Shown: piece after piece, positions 11,455 to 23,391 of the stretch
Layout of the letters: every line of letters begins with the position of its first letter
Numbering within the stretch: the first letter of the stretch is position 1
From: Didymodactylos carnosus
Lineage: Eukaryota > Rotifera > Eurotatoria > Philodinida > Philodinidae
NCBI GenBank assembly: GCA_905250885.1
Contig: CAJNOQ010000004.1
Span: forward strand, 1 to 64,000
Reading direction: 5' to 3'
DNA length: 64,000 nt
Translations under genes and position numbers: made by a program
The notes under the pieces: generated by a model
Database searches by the model: none
The model's input: only the letters and a program-made list of their open reading frames with translations
Told to the model about the DNA's origin: nothing

Positions 11455-14400
11455 ATGTCTTATCGAACAGCAGTAAATAAAAATCATATTACTCCACTAC
11501 ATAAACGTAAACAAAAACGTATTGGTAATGACATTGATTTATCAATGGTCGATGCTGATCTTATCTATGTGAGTAGTGAAGTCCTGGTTAGATCTTACAA
11601 TGTTAGTACAAAGACAAATGTTGCATTTTTTTCTGTTTAGGATGAACATCAGATAACCATAGAAGAGTTAATTGTTCGATTTGATACTGATCTGAAAACG
11701 GTAATAGTCAAAGAAAATTTTTTGATTCTATTTGAACTATTTTACTTTATTACTTTAGGGTTTAACTCATATTCAAGCAAAACAACGTCTGAAAGATGAA
11801 GGTCGAAATTATATTGAACCACCACACGTTAGTGTTTCTACGTCTTGTCAACGTTTTTGGCTACAACCCTATGTCCTGTTTATATCCATTCTCAGTTTAC
11901 TTGCCATACTCTGTTTTGTAGCATTTGCCATTCAGTTAAATACAAGACAGGATACAACATTTGAAAATGTATGTTAAAAACTTCTTTTTTTTCTACTTTA
12001 ACAGGAACTGTTCTTTTTGGTTTTATTTCATTGTAGCTTTACATGTTAGTCGTACTAGTTATATTTATACTATTGCCAAGTATCTTTACATTTGCAGTTG
12101 GTCATATTAGTGCAAATAAATTACAACATCTTAGATATCAAATTAAACAGGTATGTTAGTAGTACAATGTGATAAAATGATTAACCAATAAAATTCATTC
12201 CGTGCTTAACTACTATAACATAGACACTATATTGGTTCTCTAGTTAGACACTTTTACTTTATTTTGAAAAGTTCTGTGTTTCGAAAAATAGTTTTCTCGA
12301 TATATGCATGGTCATTTCTACTTGATAAATGAAAATGGAAGTTTGATATTAAACAATAATTGTACTGAACTTTAAAAAGTAAATTTAATTTTTTTTTTTG
12401 TTGAATATATCTATAACAGGCGTTGTTTAAATGGCTGTGTTGTTTAAAGCGTTTAAATTTTAACGCGGCTTATACATTTTGTTGTTGATGATAGATCTTC
12501 ATCATTATAAGTCGGTGTCAAACAGATTATAGAACCTCTCTTATGTAATTATTTTCATTGTTGTTTGGGTTAATTATTTAGAGAAGAAAAAAGAAGAAAA
12601 TCATACCACGCATAAAAACTTTAATTGATACATAAGGTTTTAGTTTTTTGTCCTTCTCATTGCTTTAAAAAAAAATTAGTTTTGGATGATAATTATCCTT
12701 CACGAATAGATGTCATTTAACACAGAAAGAGGCGGAAGCGTATGCATACACGTCAGACAAATGACCTTTATTAGTTCTTTTATTGTATTTTGTATACTTC
12801 TTATTCTTCAATTTCAAAATTCTAAAAAAACTTAAAAGTTTAACTCATGCATGGCCGAAGATAAACTAACATATTTTTTCTTAATCTAATAAGTTGATGA
12901 TATCCAAAAACGGATGCACATTATAACAAAAAAATGTTTAATAAAATATTTCTTCTAATAACAATAATTTTTTTAATAACAATAACAACAACAAAATGTG
13001 GACAACAGTCAAAATGTGAACCAAGTGATCAATGGGAATGGACACAATGGTTTAATATTCATCATCCAACTCAAAAGGGTGAATATGAAATGTATACGGC
13101 CATACGTAGTCGTTATCCACAATTAGTATGCGCAAATCCAAAGGCAATATCGGCGATAAATCAAATGGGAGTGGATATGAATAATACACTCGATGTTATT
13201 GTTATTCGAAATTACGATATATTTTGTTTAAACAATTACGATACCAAATATCAACGAAAATTATGTGATGATTACAGTGTCAGATATTGTTGTCCACAAA
13301 AGTCAATAGTAGAAAAAAGTTCATATTTTTTAGATATTTTACCACATCAAACAAATTCTGTTCGTCCATTACCATCATATAACAATAAACAGCCTATATG
13401 TGGAAAAGTACCGATTATACCTCAAGCATCGAACAATTTCTTAATGACATTATACAATTCAATTATGTCTAAAATTATAAATGGTGTAGAATCAAAACCC
13501 AATACTTGGCCTTGGTTAGTCTCAATCGGTATTCGTTATCGAACAAATAATGGTTTATGGCAAAATCGAACGCATATTTGTGGTGGAACACTCATTGAAC
13601 AATCACATGTACTAACGGCTGCACATTGTTTAGAACAAAAACTAGATGATCGATTTGTCCCATTTACAACAGCAAATCCAACATTGGAAAGTTTTTTTGT
13701 TATTCGAATTGGTATTCATGATATTCGTTTAACACGTTCAGATGAAATGTATACTGCAAAAAAAGTATGGATACACGAAAATTTTGTATCAAGTACATTT
13801 GAAAATGATATTGGGATTATAAGATTAAATCAGCCAGTGCCACTTAATCATCATACAAGTCCGATTTGTTTACCAACAAGTACAACATCAAGAAATTTAG
13901 AAGCGGGAAGTTCAGTTAGTATTGCTGGTTGGGGAACTATTTCTGAATCATCACGTGTACATTCAAATGTATTACGACAAGCAGACGTAAATTTATTAGC
14001 TCCACGATTATGTCGAGTATATACAGATGTTAATTTTGATGAACAAAAACAATTGTGCGCAGCAGCTTTAGATTGGTCAAAAGATACTTGGTAATAATAA
14101 TTCTATTTTTTGCATTTTTAATGAGAAAAAATTAAATTTAACATTTTCTTTTTCTAGCGCTGGCGATTCTGGAGGTCCTTTAATGTTTCAAGAAAATGGT
14201 ACATGGAATATTGGTGGTATTACAAGCTATGGTTTCGGTTGTGCAAAAAGAAATTTTCCTGGTGTTTATCTACGTACAATACCATATCTAAATTGGATTA
14301 AACAAAAAATGCTTAACGCATTTTAATAGAATATCAGTGTCTAGTTCTTTTTTACATATGCTTTTTTACATTTGTCAACTTTTGTGTTAAATGATAAATA

Positions 14401-17400
14401 AATAATTTTTGTTAATTAAGATATGATTTTATAGAAAAGATTTTAGTCTTAAAATTCATTATAATAACGAAGTTTAAGATTTTTTTCTATTTTTATTCTA
14501 GCAAGTTGATGTGAAACGTGAAGGAGCATTAGAAAGAATTCATTCTGAAAATCTTGTACGTGGTGATATTATCCATGTCAGAGGCGGTGATCGTGTAGCG
14601 GCTGATATTCGAATTGTACATTCATCTGGTCTGTTGGTAAGTATATAATCAAAAATAGTTTAGAAAATTAAACATATCCGTTAATCAGCATTATTACATC
14701 TTTGTAACACAATCCTCTATGAATATCGTAAAAAATAATTATCGTTTTTAGGTTGATAATTCCATCATAACGAAAGATGCTGATCCTGCTTCAAAATCAG
14801 CTGATTTCACAAGTGAAAATCCATTAGAAACAAATGTAAGAGAGTGATGAATTGCTCTTGTTACTTAAAGAAAACGTATAAATGCAATTGTCTGATTATT
14901 TTAGAATTTAATTTTATGTGGTACAAGTGTTATCTATGGAACAGCCATTGGTATTGTTGTTAAAACTGCTGAACATACACTTTTGGGCAAAATGTCCAAT
15001 ATTACTGAAAGTATGTTGAATTCAACTAATTGTTAAAAGTATTTCAATAAATATATGCGTTTTATTAAATAATACTTTTTATTTAGGTCTTGATCCTAAG
15101 CGAACGATTTATGCTCGAACAATTCGAGCTATTTTTCTTGCATTAACCGTACTAGGATTAGCATTAGGCTTGATATTTTTTATTGTTCTCTATGCAACCG
15201 GTTATTATTGGTTGTATGCTGTTCAAATTATGATATCTGTTTATCTTGCATGCATACCAGAAATATTGCCAGCCATTGCTCAGGTAAGATACAACATTCA
15301 TTTTGTATTATTCATCAGTATTATTGTTGTTTGTTTTAGTTGTGTTTAACACGAACAGCTCAACATATGGCCACAAGAAATTGTTTGGTGAAGGTTATAG
15401 ATGCGTTGTACGATCTGGCATGTACAACAATATTATTTATTGATAAATCAGTGTTAACTACAAATAAAATGGCAACGAGTCAAATTTGGATACCATCGAA
15501 TCAAGAGCGAATTATTTCAGCAGCACCTACAGATGATTCAACTGGTACGTTAATTTTTCATAAAATAATCTGTTTTATCTCACTATTTGAATGTTTCAGT
15601 TATTGAGGAATTTCGTTCAATGCCAGGTTGGCAAAATATTATGCGTGCAGCAGTATTGTGTTGTAGAGCGGAATATTTTACTGATCAACATAATACGAGT
15701 CGACAAGTATCTTTTGGCGAATGGTAAATTCATTTCTACGATTATAAATAGAAAATTAATTATATAAATTTGTCTCTAGGGACGGTGATGCAAGAGAAAT
15801 AGCCCTATTAAAGTATGCTGAATATGCTGAACTTGATATTCTAGAAATTAAACGATTGTATCCAAGACAGAGAATATCACATTTTACACCAGAAACAAAA
15901 CGAATTGTAAGTATAAATTTGTAAAATGCTCCTTTTGACTAAATAACATTAGTTTAAAATTTTTCTAAGGAATCATATCATTTTATCAATGAAACCAATC
16001 TGATGGTAAACCTTGATTGTATGATGGGTGCACCTGAACGTGTGTTTGGCCGTTGTGCGACAGTTTATGTCAATGATGATGAAATCCCGAAAGATGCAAA
16101 TATGGAACGATTATTTAATGAAGCCTGTATACAAATGGGTTCACTTGGAGACACTGTTCTCGGTAATTAAATGCTGAACTTTCGAAATACTCTCTGAGTA
16201 GCCTAGACTCAATTTTCAGTAATTATTTTCATTTAGGTTTTGCTGATAGACAATATAATCGAGGCGATGAAAATCAAGAAACATGGCGTTTTCTTGGTTT
16301 AATATCATTGAGCGATCCAATACAAGAAAACGTTATAACAGCTATTGAAAAATGTCGTTTAGCCGGAGTTAAAGTATGTGTTCATCGTTCTTTCTTTGTT
16401 TTTCTTTAATTAATGATAAAATCTATTTTTTATCTACAGGTAATATTGATTACTGGTGATCATCCAGTTACAGCATGTGCACTAGCTAAACGATTAAAAA
16501 TATTCTCACCAAATTCTGAAACTGTGGAAGATATAGCCATGCGACGCGGTGTTCCTCTCGAGCGTGTGGCAGCTCGGTAAGTACACGACATTTCCAAATT
16601 AAAAACTTATCATCCATTATTTATTTATCTTGATATAGAGAAGCGGATGCTATAATTATTCATGGTCGTGATATTCAAGCTATATCACAACTAGAATTAG
16701 CTGATACAATAATAAATGCACCAGAAGTGGCGTTTGCTCGTACAACATTGCGTCAAAAACAAAAAATAGTTGAATGTAAATTTTCTTTAGCTATAGAATA
16801 ATTAACGAGTCACAATAGTTCTATCTATCTTTGTCTCATACAGGTGCTCAACTTGGCAGCGCTGTTGTAACATGTTTTTGTCAATCAGCCGATGATCGTG
16901 GTGCAATTAGAAAAGCCGATGTTAGTGTAGCTATGTTGAAAGGCAGCAGTGAATCAAGTCGACAAGAAGCTGATCTCGTTTTATTAGATAATGATCTGAA
17001 TACGTTAGTGGCTGCTATTGAAGAAGGTATGAACGTTTATTTGATAGAGTAATACACCATTAGTCACAGTAATTTTTTTGTGTTTGAAGGACGATATTTG
17101 TGGGAAAACATCAAAAAATGTCTTGCCTATTGTATGGTTATCAATATACCCGAATTAGTTCCCTTTTTAATGTTTCTTATTTTACAAATACCTTTGACAC
17201 TTGGTCCAATAACATTATTAATTATTGATCTAATAACAGAACTTTTACCAACAATAAGTTTGGCATATGAAAAACCAGAATCTGATATAATGACAAGAGG
17301 ACCAATAGATAAATTTCGAGATTTATTGATCAATCGACGGTAAACTCTGTTCACTATACTTGATTAAACAATGTTTAATGATTTTTCTAAATTTTAGTCT

Positions 17401-18172
17401 ATTATCGTTGGTTTGGGGACAAATTGGAATGTTACAAGTATCAGCTGGATTTTTCACCTATCTTGTTGTTATGGCCGAAAATGGTTTTTGGCCATCAAGA
17501 TTACTTGGTAAAGATTTACAGAAATAATATTAATTTTCTTTATTAATGCATACGTGTGTATTCTATTTCAAGGCATTCGTAAAGCATGGGATGCAGCAGC
17601 CATAAATGATTTAGAAGATTCTTATGGACAAGAATGGGTATATTTAATAAATATATAAAAAAATAAGAGTATTTTTTTTATAGTTTAATTCTAATTTTTA
17701 GACTTATCGTCAACGTAAATTATTGGAATACGTCGGTTATGCATCATTTCTTGCCGCAATTATTATAGTTCAAATAGCTAATTTATTAGTATGTAAAACT
17801 AGACGATTATCATTATTTCAACAAGGAATTCGATCGTAAGTCTATTCTCATAAACATATTAGAAATTATAATTTTACATTACATTTTAGGAATGTATTTG
17901 TTATTTTTTGTATTATTTTTATGCCAACAGTTGCTGTTGCACTAATTTATATTCCGGGTCTTAATCGTGCACTTTTCTTGGAACGATTACAGTATGTATA
18001 TTGATCAATTAATATCAATAAAAGAATTTCTTGTCTATCTCATCCTTTTAGACCTCTATGGTGGCTACCACCTATTCCATTTGCCATCATGATATTTATT
18101 TATGATGAAATACGTAAATTAATGATTCGAAAACATCCCGAAGGTTGGGTAGCACAGGAAACATATCATTGA
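11455..18172 (+). CDS. Na,K-ATPase alpha-like P2C ATPase lacking the catalytic motifs (pseudoenzyme)
   Basis: 22 coding exons: 11455-11568, 11641-11700, 11759-11968, 12037-12150, 14502-14636, 14752-14835, 14905-15010, 15087-15283, 15340-15544, 15600-15723, 15780-15906, 15970-16162, 16237-16373, 16440-16576, 16639-16775, 16844-17026, 17090-17339, 17398-17507, 17573-17637, 17702-17835, 17890-17991 and 18052-18172. All phases agree and give 1014 aa, the normal alpha-subunit length. Family landmarks are clear: [55 protein letters not shown]. The P-type machinery is not: TGES has become TKDA (about 218-221), DKTGTLT has become DKSVLTT (Asp375 kept, one residue shorter), KGAPER has become MGAPER, and TGDGVNDSPA is replaced around 703-712. 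Ion-site residues Glu333, Asn773, Glu776 and Asp801 are kept; the second Asp is Glu805. Probably a non-pumping, membrane-embedded paralogue in the plasma membrane. Confidence 0.9.
12934..14326 (+). CDS. Secreted WxxW-domain trypsin-like serine protease, nested in an ATPase intron
   Basis: Two exons, 12934-14090 and 14158-14326, encode 441 aa. After a signal peptide ([12 protein letters not shown]) comes a Cys-containing module from about residue 28 to 122. It begins QWEWTQWF, continues [10 protein letters not shown] and ends DDYSVRYCC, the pattern of the WxxW module of mucins and CILP. A linker with CGKVPI follows, then a chymotrypsin-fold domain starting at about Ile181 (KIINGVES, a zymogen-type cleavage after Lys). 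The triad is complete: His231 (LTAAHC), Asp292 (ENDIGIIRL) and Ser390 (GDSGGP). Splicing gives KDTCAGDSGGP, placing Asp384 at the S1 position and predicting trypsin-like cleavage after Lys or Arg. It lies wholly within ATPase intron 12151-14501 on the same strand. An AATAAATAAATAA cluster at about 14396 may be its poly(A) signal. It is extracellular; its substrate is unknown. Confidence 0.92.
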
Positions 18173-18657
18173 ATGTTTATTGGAAGATTTAAAATTCAGA
18201 TAAATTTTTTTTTTAATCTCAAATTTTACTCTCCATGCTCAATGGTCCATCTAGCTCATTCTTTATAATGTTGTAAATTTGTTCAATTTTGATTCTATTT
18301 TGTATTCTATTTCTTTATTATAGTTTAATTTTTTTCTATGTATATCTATATTATGCTAGGAATATTATCTATTTGTTTTGTTATCTAAAAATAGTTCAGA
18401 TATTTCTTCTTTTTTTTTTACACGAAATTTTTTTGTAAATATTTTTTATATACTCGTTTTTTTGCACGTTTTTATTTTGTTACTTTATTGTAATAAATAC
18501 TTTTGATTCACACAAAAAGCCAATGGTAAAATTAATTGCTTTGATGGTGTGCAATTGATCAGTGCGAACAAAAATAAGTAAGAAAGTGACTGCATCGAAA
18601 TAATTAAAAATTAAATTAGTTTGAAGATTGGTGAAAAAAAATGTATATTACTTCATC
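18173..18657. other. 3' flank of the ATPase gene
   Basis: T-rich 3'UTR-like sequence with an AATAAA-type poly(A) signal at about 18491-18496. No coding exon is recognisable. Confidence 0.4.
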
Positions 18658-18901
18658 CATTTCTGTTGCTTTGAAAAATTGTTTTGGAAACAGATTTAGA
18701 GACATTAATTAAGAGTTTTAAATATGTTTCCTTTTTTGAATTTTATCTACTGTTACCGAGATTCTACATTGTAGATGGCGTTGTTTTTTACAAATATCTT
18801 AGTTTAACAGTAGAAAGTATTCAAAACGGAAACAGATTTGCAACTCTTAATCAATGTTTCTAAATCTGTTTTTAAATCAATGTTCCAACACAACAGAAAT
18901 G
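18658..18901. mobile_element. Short palindromic MITE, 244 bp
   Basis: The ends CATTTCTGTTG and CAACAGAAATG are exact complements. Further blocks pair inward: GGAAACAGATTTAGA, AAGAGTT and CTACTGTTA each recur inverted. Almost the whole unit folds on itself around about 18780. No coding capacity. Confidence 0.75.
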
Positions 18902-19263
18902 CACGAAATAGAAATATTTTTAGATTGAATAAATAAGTGCAAAACAAGGAAAAAATTACTCAAGCACTATCTCATCCTTTCCTACAAATGTTTATTAGAG
19001 CAGGTGCTAAAGCTGTCACGTTCACTGTCAAGATATCGTGGAAAAAGCGGAAAAATCTCCTCCTTGTTCACCAAATAATTGAATACTTCATGTAAAATGT
19101 TTATTAGTAATTTAGTAAAGGGAACCAAAGTTTAATCAGTATATAACAAATAAAAAATATATTGAATTTTTCTGCCTTAAAAATTTTTTTTCGAATGAAC
19201 TAAGATTATTATATATGTCTAAAAATAAGGTCTTATTTTCATCGAAAACTATTTTTATCATAT

Positions 19264-19301
<38 letters not shown>

Positions 19302-22300
19302 GATAATATTTGTTTGTTTTTCTAGATGATAATGTGCATATAAACATTTTTTACTTTTAAAACAAAATATTGTGTTGATTAATATGTGTATTGGTATTAA
19401 TAATATTTTCCATTCTTCTTTAAGAAGATTAATCCAAAGACATATAGTTCATCATTTTTTATCACGGAGACTGAAAGAAAAAAAAACCCTAAAGAAAGAA
19501 AAAGAATATTCTCGCCATATATATTCTATTCTATAAGATAGAAGTGACAAACACTGATTTAGAGCATATCTACTGTATAGCACATAGACCACTCTATAAA
19601 AAAAAAAGAGAGCTTAATTTAACAAAGACCTGGATATGATTTCAAAGTATAAATACCTCGATTGAGAACGGAACTGAATCTCTTCTTTCTCTCTGTAATT
19701 TTTTATATATATTTGAAGAGATATATATTTGCTATGAGATAGAGTTTGTTTTTCTGCCAGATATATCTTACGTAAAAAAAAAATATATATATATAAAAAA
19801 TACGCATGAAAATTTCATAAAAATAGAAACTTATTAGGATGTGTATACTTTTAATGTTGTCTGGTCTTTTCCTAGGTGCTTTTGTAGTGAGTTGTTTCAT
19901 TCTGTTTCTTCTTCTTCTCGTTTATTGATGAGAGTCTGACACATCAAAACAGAAAAATCTATCTATGTGTCATCATCATCATTGTACTATTGAAGGACGA
20001 ATTATTTTCTGTGAAACATTCATACAACTAGATAATAATTAAAAATTAGCAAACGTTTAACTACCTTTATTAATTAGGATTCATCCATAATGATAGAAAG
20101 AAGCTAAAAGATTAAATCTAAGTTTAATCCAGGGATCTTATTTCTACTTCATTATGCAAGGTTACTCAAGCCTCAAAGAAAAAGAATTGTCAAATAACAG
20201 TTAAATTTGTTTATTTGCTCAAAATTTATCGATTTATCATAGACATACTTGAAGGACTTGCCGTGATACGTAAACAATGAACTAATAATTCTTCTTTGTT
20301 CTTTTTTGGTGTTGCTCAACAACAGAATAAGACATTCATTTCCTTTTAACCCTATTTTCGAAGTGCAAGTGACATATAGGAAAATAAAAAATTTCTACAC
20401 TCTCGTTCTATTATATTTTCATGTTCAAGGTTTTATGATCCATGACATTGTATACGTTGTGTTGTGTACTTCGAGGTCTCTCTCTTTACACAAGAGGCTG
20501 CTAATCTATCGTAGTCGCAGTAGTAGTTAAAAACAGAACAAAAAAGAGAAAATATAGCCATACGTTCGTTTTGTCGTCTTCCTCGCTCTTTACTGCTCGC
20601 GACCTCGATTTCCAGGTTTGAATAATAACAAGAATGTTATTTTTTTTCTTCTGCATTGTCTACAGAATGATCGAGGGTTGTGTTTGTGTGTATTTCTCAA
20701 AAATTGTATTAATTCTAATACACACATTTCTTCAATTTAATTTTTTCTTCTTCTCTTCAAGGTCGTTAATAAGTGGTTTTCTCGTAGAAGAAGAAAAAAG
20801 ACAACAAATAATTTACTACTATGTGCAGTCTTAGATCAATTAAGTCTGGTTAGAACATGGTATAGACAAATACAAAGATAGATCCCATATATTTCAAGGT
20901 TATACAACTGCCAAATCCGTTCGTCATTTTGTTTTTCCTTTTTTTTTGTTCTTTAACACTTTATGAATAGTGAATAAAAAAATCTAAGTCAGCAAAAAAA
21001 AGGAAGACATTACATGGTTAATAAACTTTCTCAAGATTAGACAAAAAATAGTAACGTAAAATTATACGCAAAGTACATTTTCTCCAGACGTATCTATAAA
21101 TAGTCTTCCAGCTAAAAGTAATAAACAATATAGCTTAAAAGATCATGGAATTATTGAGAAATATGAAAGTTCTTTAGTTATCGTTTTGTAGATTAAAGTA
21201 ATAAGGAAATGCCCTTTTTCATATGGGCAATCCCAAGGTGTCGCGCAGGGTCTATTATTTCGACTAAAAGAAATATCTGAATTTTATTCACTCCTATTCC
21301 TAGACCGTTTAAAATTAAGACAAGAAATGTCATCTGCTAAGTTTCGATAAGCTTTTCGTCCACCTTTTATCAATAAAGTACTCATAATAAACTATGATAA
21401 AACAGATGCACAGTTTTTATTCTATGCAGTTGTTGTTCTTTTTATGCACCTGGAGAAAAAAGATCTCTGCAGCAGGTGTTTGAGATAACAAAAGAAAAAA
21501 CTATGATAGAAAATATAAGAATGCCAGTGTTTGTCTATACAATGAATAATAACAGTAGTTTCTTAAATTCTAACATGAATTGATCATAACATTATTTTTA
21601 TATCGTCGCGATGATGACATCGAAAGTAAGATATCATATTGCACTGAATATAGACAATTATAATGATGATAGAGATGTGTCATCATCGTACAGTTTTTTC
21701 TTAAACACACAAAAAGAAATAAAAAAGATTGTCTATGTACGCGCGGTTGATTTTTAGACGAAAAAGAAATATTGTTATAGAATAAGGAAGAAACACAAGA
21801 AGAAAAACAAGTGATAAAATCCTTCAAGAATCTAGGCACTATATTATCCAGGGAAATATTGTGTGTTGTCTAGAATGAGCAGTATATTTTACAAGTTAGA
21901 GAATAAGAGAGAAAAAGAACAGAAAAAGAGAAAATCGAGACAAAGAGAAGCTAAAAAAAAGAAATAAAACACCGTGGTACTCTAAAACACAGAACAAAAT
22001 CATCACAAAGGATTTTTCGTCTTTTTTCTTTTTCCACAAAAGCATTTAACTTAAAAATAAAGAAGAAGAAGAAAAACGAAAAAAAAATATGTTCTAATCT
22101 CTCGTTTTTAACATGTTTTGATTGTATAACTCGTTCTAATGATGATACAGGTTTTAGAATAATAAATTTTTGTTATCATTTCCTATTGACGCCAAGTGTT
22201 CTTACCTCATTATTCAACGTGCAATGTTGTATAGACATCTTTAAAAAAACAATGCCAATTTTAATGTTCATTTAAAATTAAATTAGCCAATCACAATTTT

Positions 22301-23298
22301 TCATAACGAGATATCATTCTAAGGTATGTACATACTGGATTTTTAATCAATAACGTCAACAAAAAAATTTTTAATCAAGTTTATATGAGTAATAATAGTT
22401 GAGAATTTACGATGATGTAACTGCGTCTGTTAGTTGCTTAAAACTGATTCTTGGAAAATCCTACTGTCATTAAGTGTATGGGGAAAAAGTAACATTTGTT
22501 TAGGACTTTGCTTTAGAATCAACGAAAAACTAAGAGCATTTGAATATGTCTTTTCCAAAAACGTTAAGTTTTCATTATGTTTTCATCTATATAACTTTCA
22601 ACGTCTGAAAAAGATATTCTTTGTTTTCTAACGGTTAGCTTTCGTGTCATGTTATTGATGTTTAATTCGACAATTTTTCGTATTGTTGAAAATCTCATAT
22701 CATCTTGTGGAAAGAGACGTGGAAGGGCATCGCGAAATCTTGTGTGCACTCAGTATTGCAAAAACTGATGCTAAAAAATATCTTATTTTCTAAAAATCGG
22801 TTCTACACTACTACTTATTAGAGCTAAGATTAAGCTACGTATAAACTGTCATTACTTTTGACAGGAGGCTTTCGATATTAATTATGTATTAACAAAACTC
22901 ATGATAGATAGAAATTATCTATAATTTCTGAAGAAGAATGAAAAGTGGCCACAAGATCTTGTAGTCTAAAAAGATTTCTCTCAACACGTATTTTTTTGCG
23001 AAAAGAGTGTATTTACAATATCTTCGATGCGTCTTTGAAAGAGATATTTCAATGCTAAGCTGCCAAAAGCGTCTTCAAAATAGTTGTATTAGCACAGCCG
23101 AGATTCGACTATTCTATCTTTTTTGAAAATCCAATTTTTAGAGTGTAGTACAAGAAATTGTAACAAGAAATTGAAAGTGAGGAGAAAAGGCAACTATTAC
23201 TTATTGCCGCTCTCAATATCTTTCGACCTCTATGTCATCTTCTTGTAATCTAGATGTCGCTCGAGATACAGAGAAAAAGACAATTTAGTTCAACGATG
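18902..23298. other. Gene-free AT-rich interval
   Basis: Contains a TC dinucleotide microsatellite at 19267-19300, several purine- or pyrimidine-rich tracts (for example 21890-22100) and no recognisable exons. Open frames of 60-90 codons here lack domain similarity, and their composition follows the local A/T bias. Confidence 0.4.
19267..19300. repeat. TC dinucleotide microsatellite
   Basis: An uninterrupted run of about 16 TC units. A simple repeat with no visible function. Confidence 0.9.
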
Positions 23299-23391
23299 GT
23301 CAAGATAAACTAAAATAAAAATGGTGTCGACAATCAATTCCTTCTAGATGCTGACGGTGTTGGAGTCATTTTTATTTTAGTTTATCTTGAC
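23299..23391. repeat. Perfect 25-bp inverted repeat (hairpin)
   Basis: GTCAAGATAAACTAAAATAA begins a 25-nt arm (23299-23323) whose exact complement is 23367-23391. The 43-nt loop is unrelated except for partial pairing of its GTGTCGAC end. It could be a small MITE or a transcribed hairpin (small-RNA precursor); the sequence cannot decide. Confidence 0.7.

Noticed and set aside
11455-12150. First four ATPase exons as a separate truncated gene
   Set aside because: The reading phase and the alignment position continue exactly at 14502, so one gene with a long intron is simpler.
14091-14157. Apparent extra Trp before the protease active-site Cys, as if the S1 pocket were altered
   Set aside because: The TGG is created only by reading through the intron; splicing gives KDTCAGDSGGP with a normal S1 Asp.
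22564-22749. 61-codon minus-strand frame with fairly protein-like composition
   Set aside because: No recognisable domain and no supporting neighbouring exons; could be a relic, but cannot be supported.
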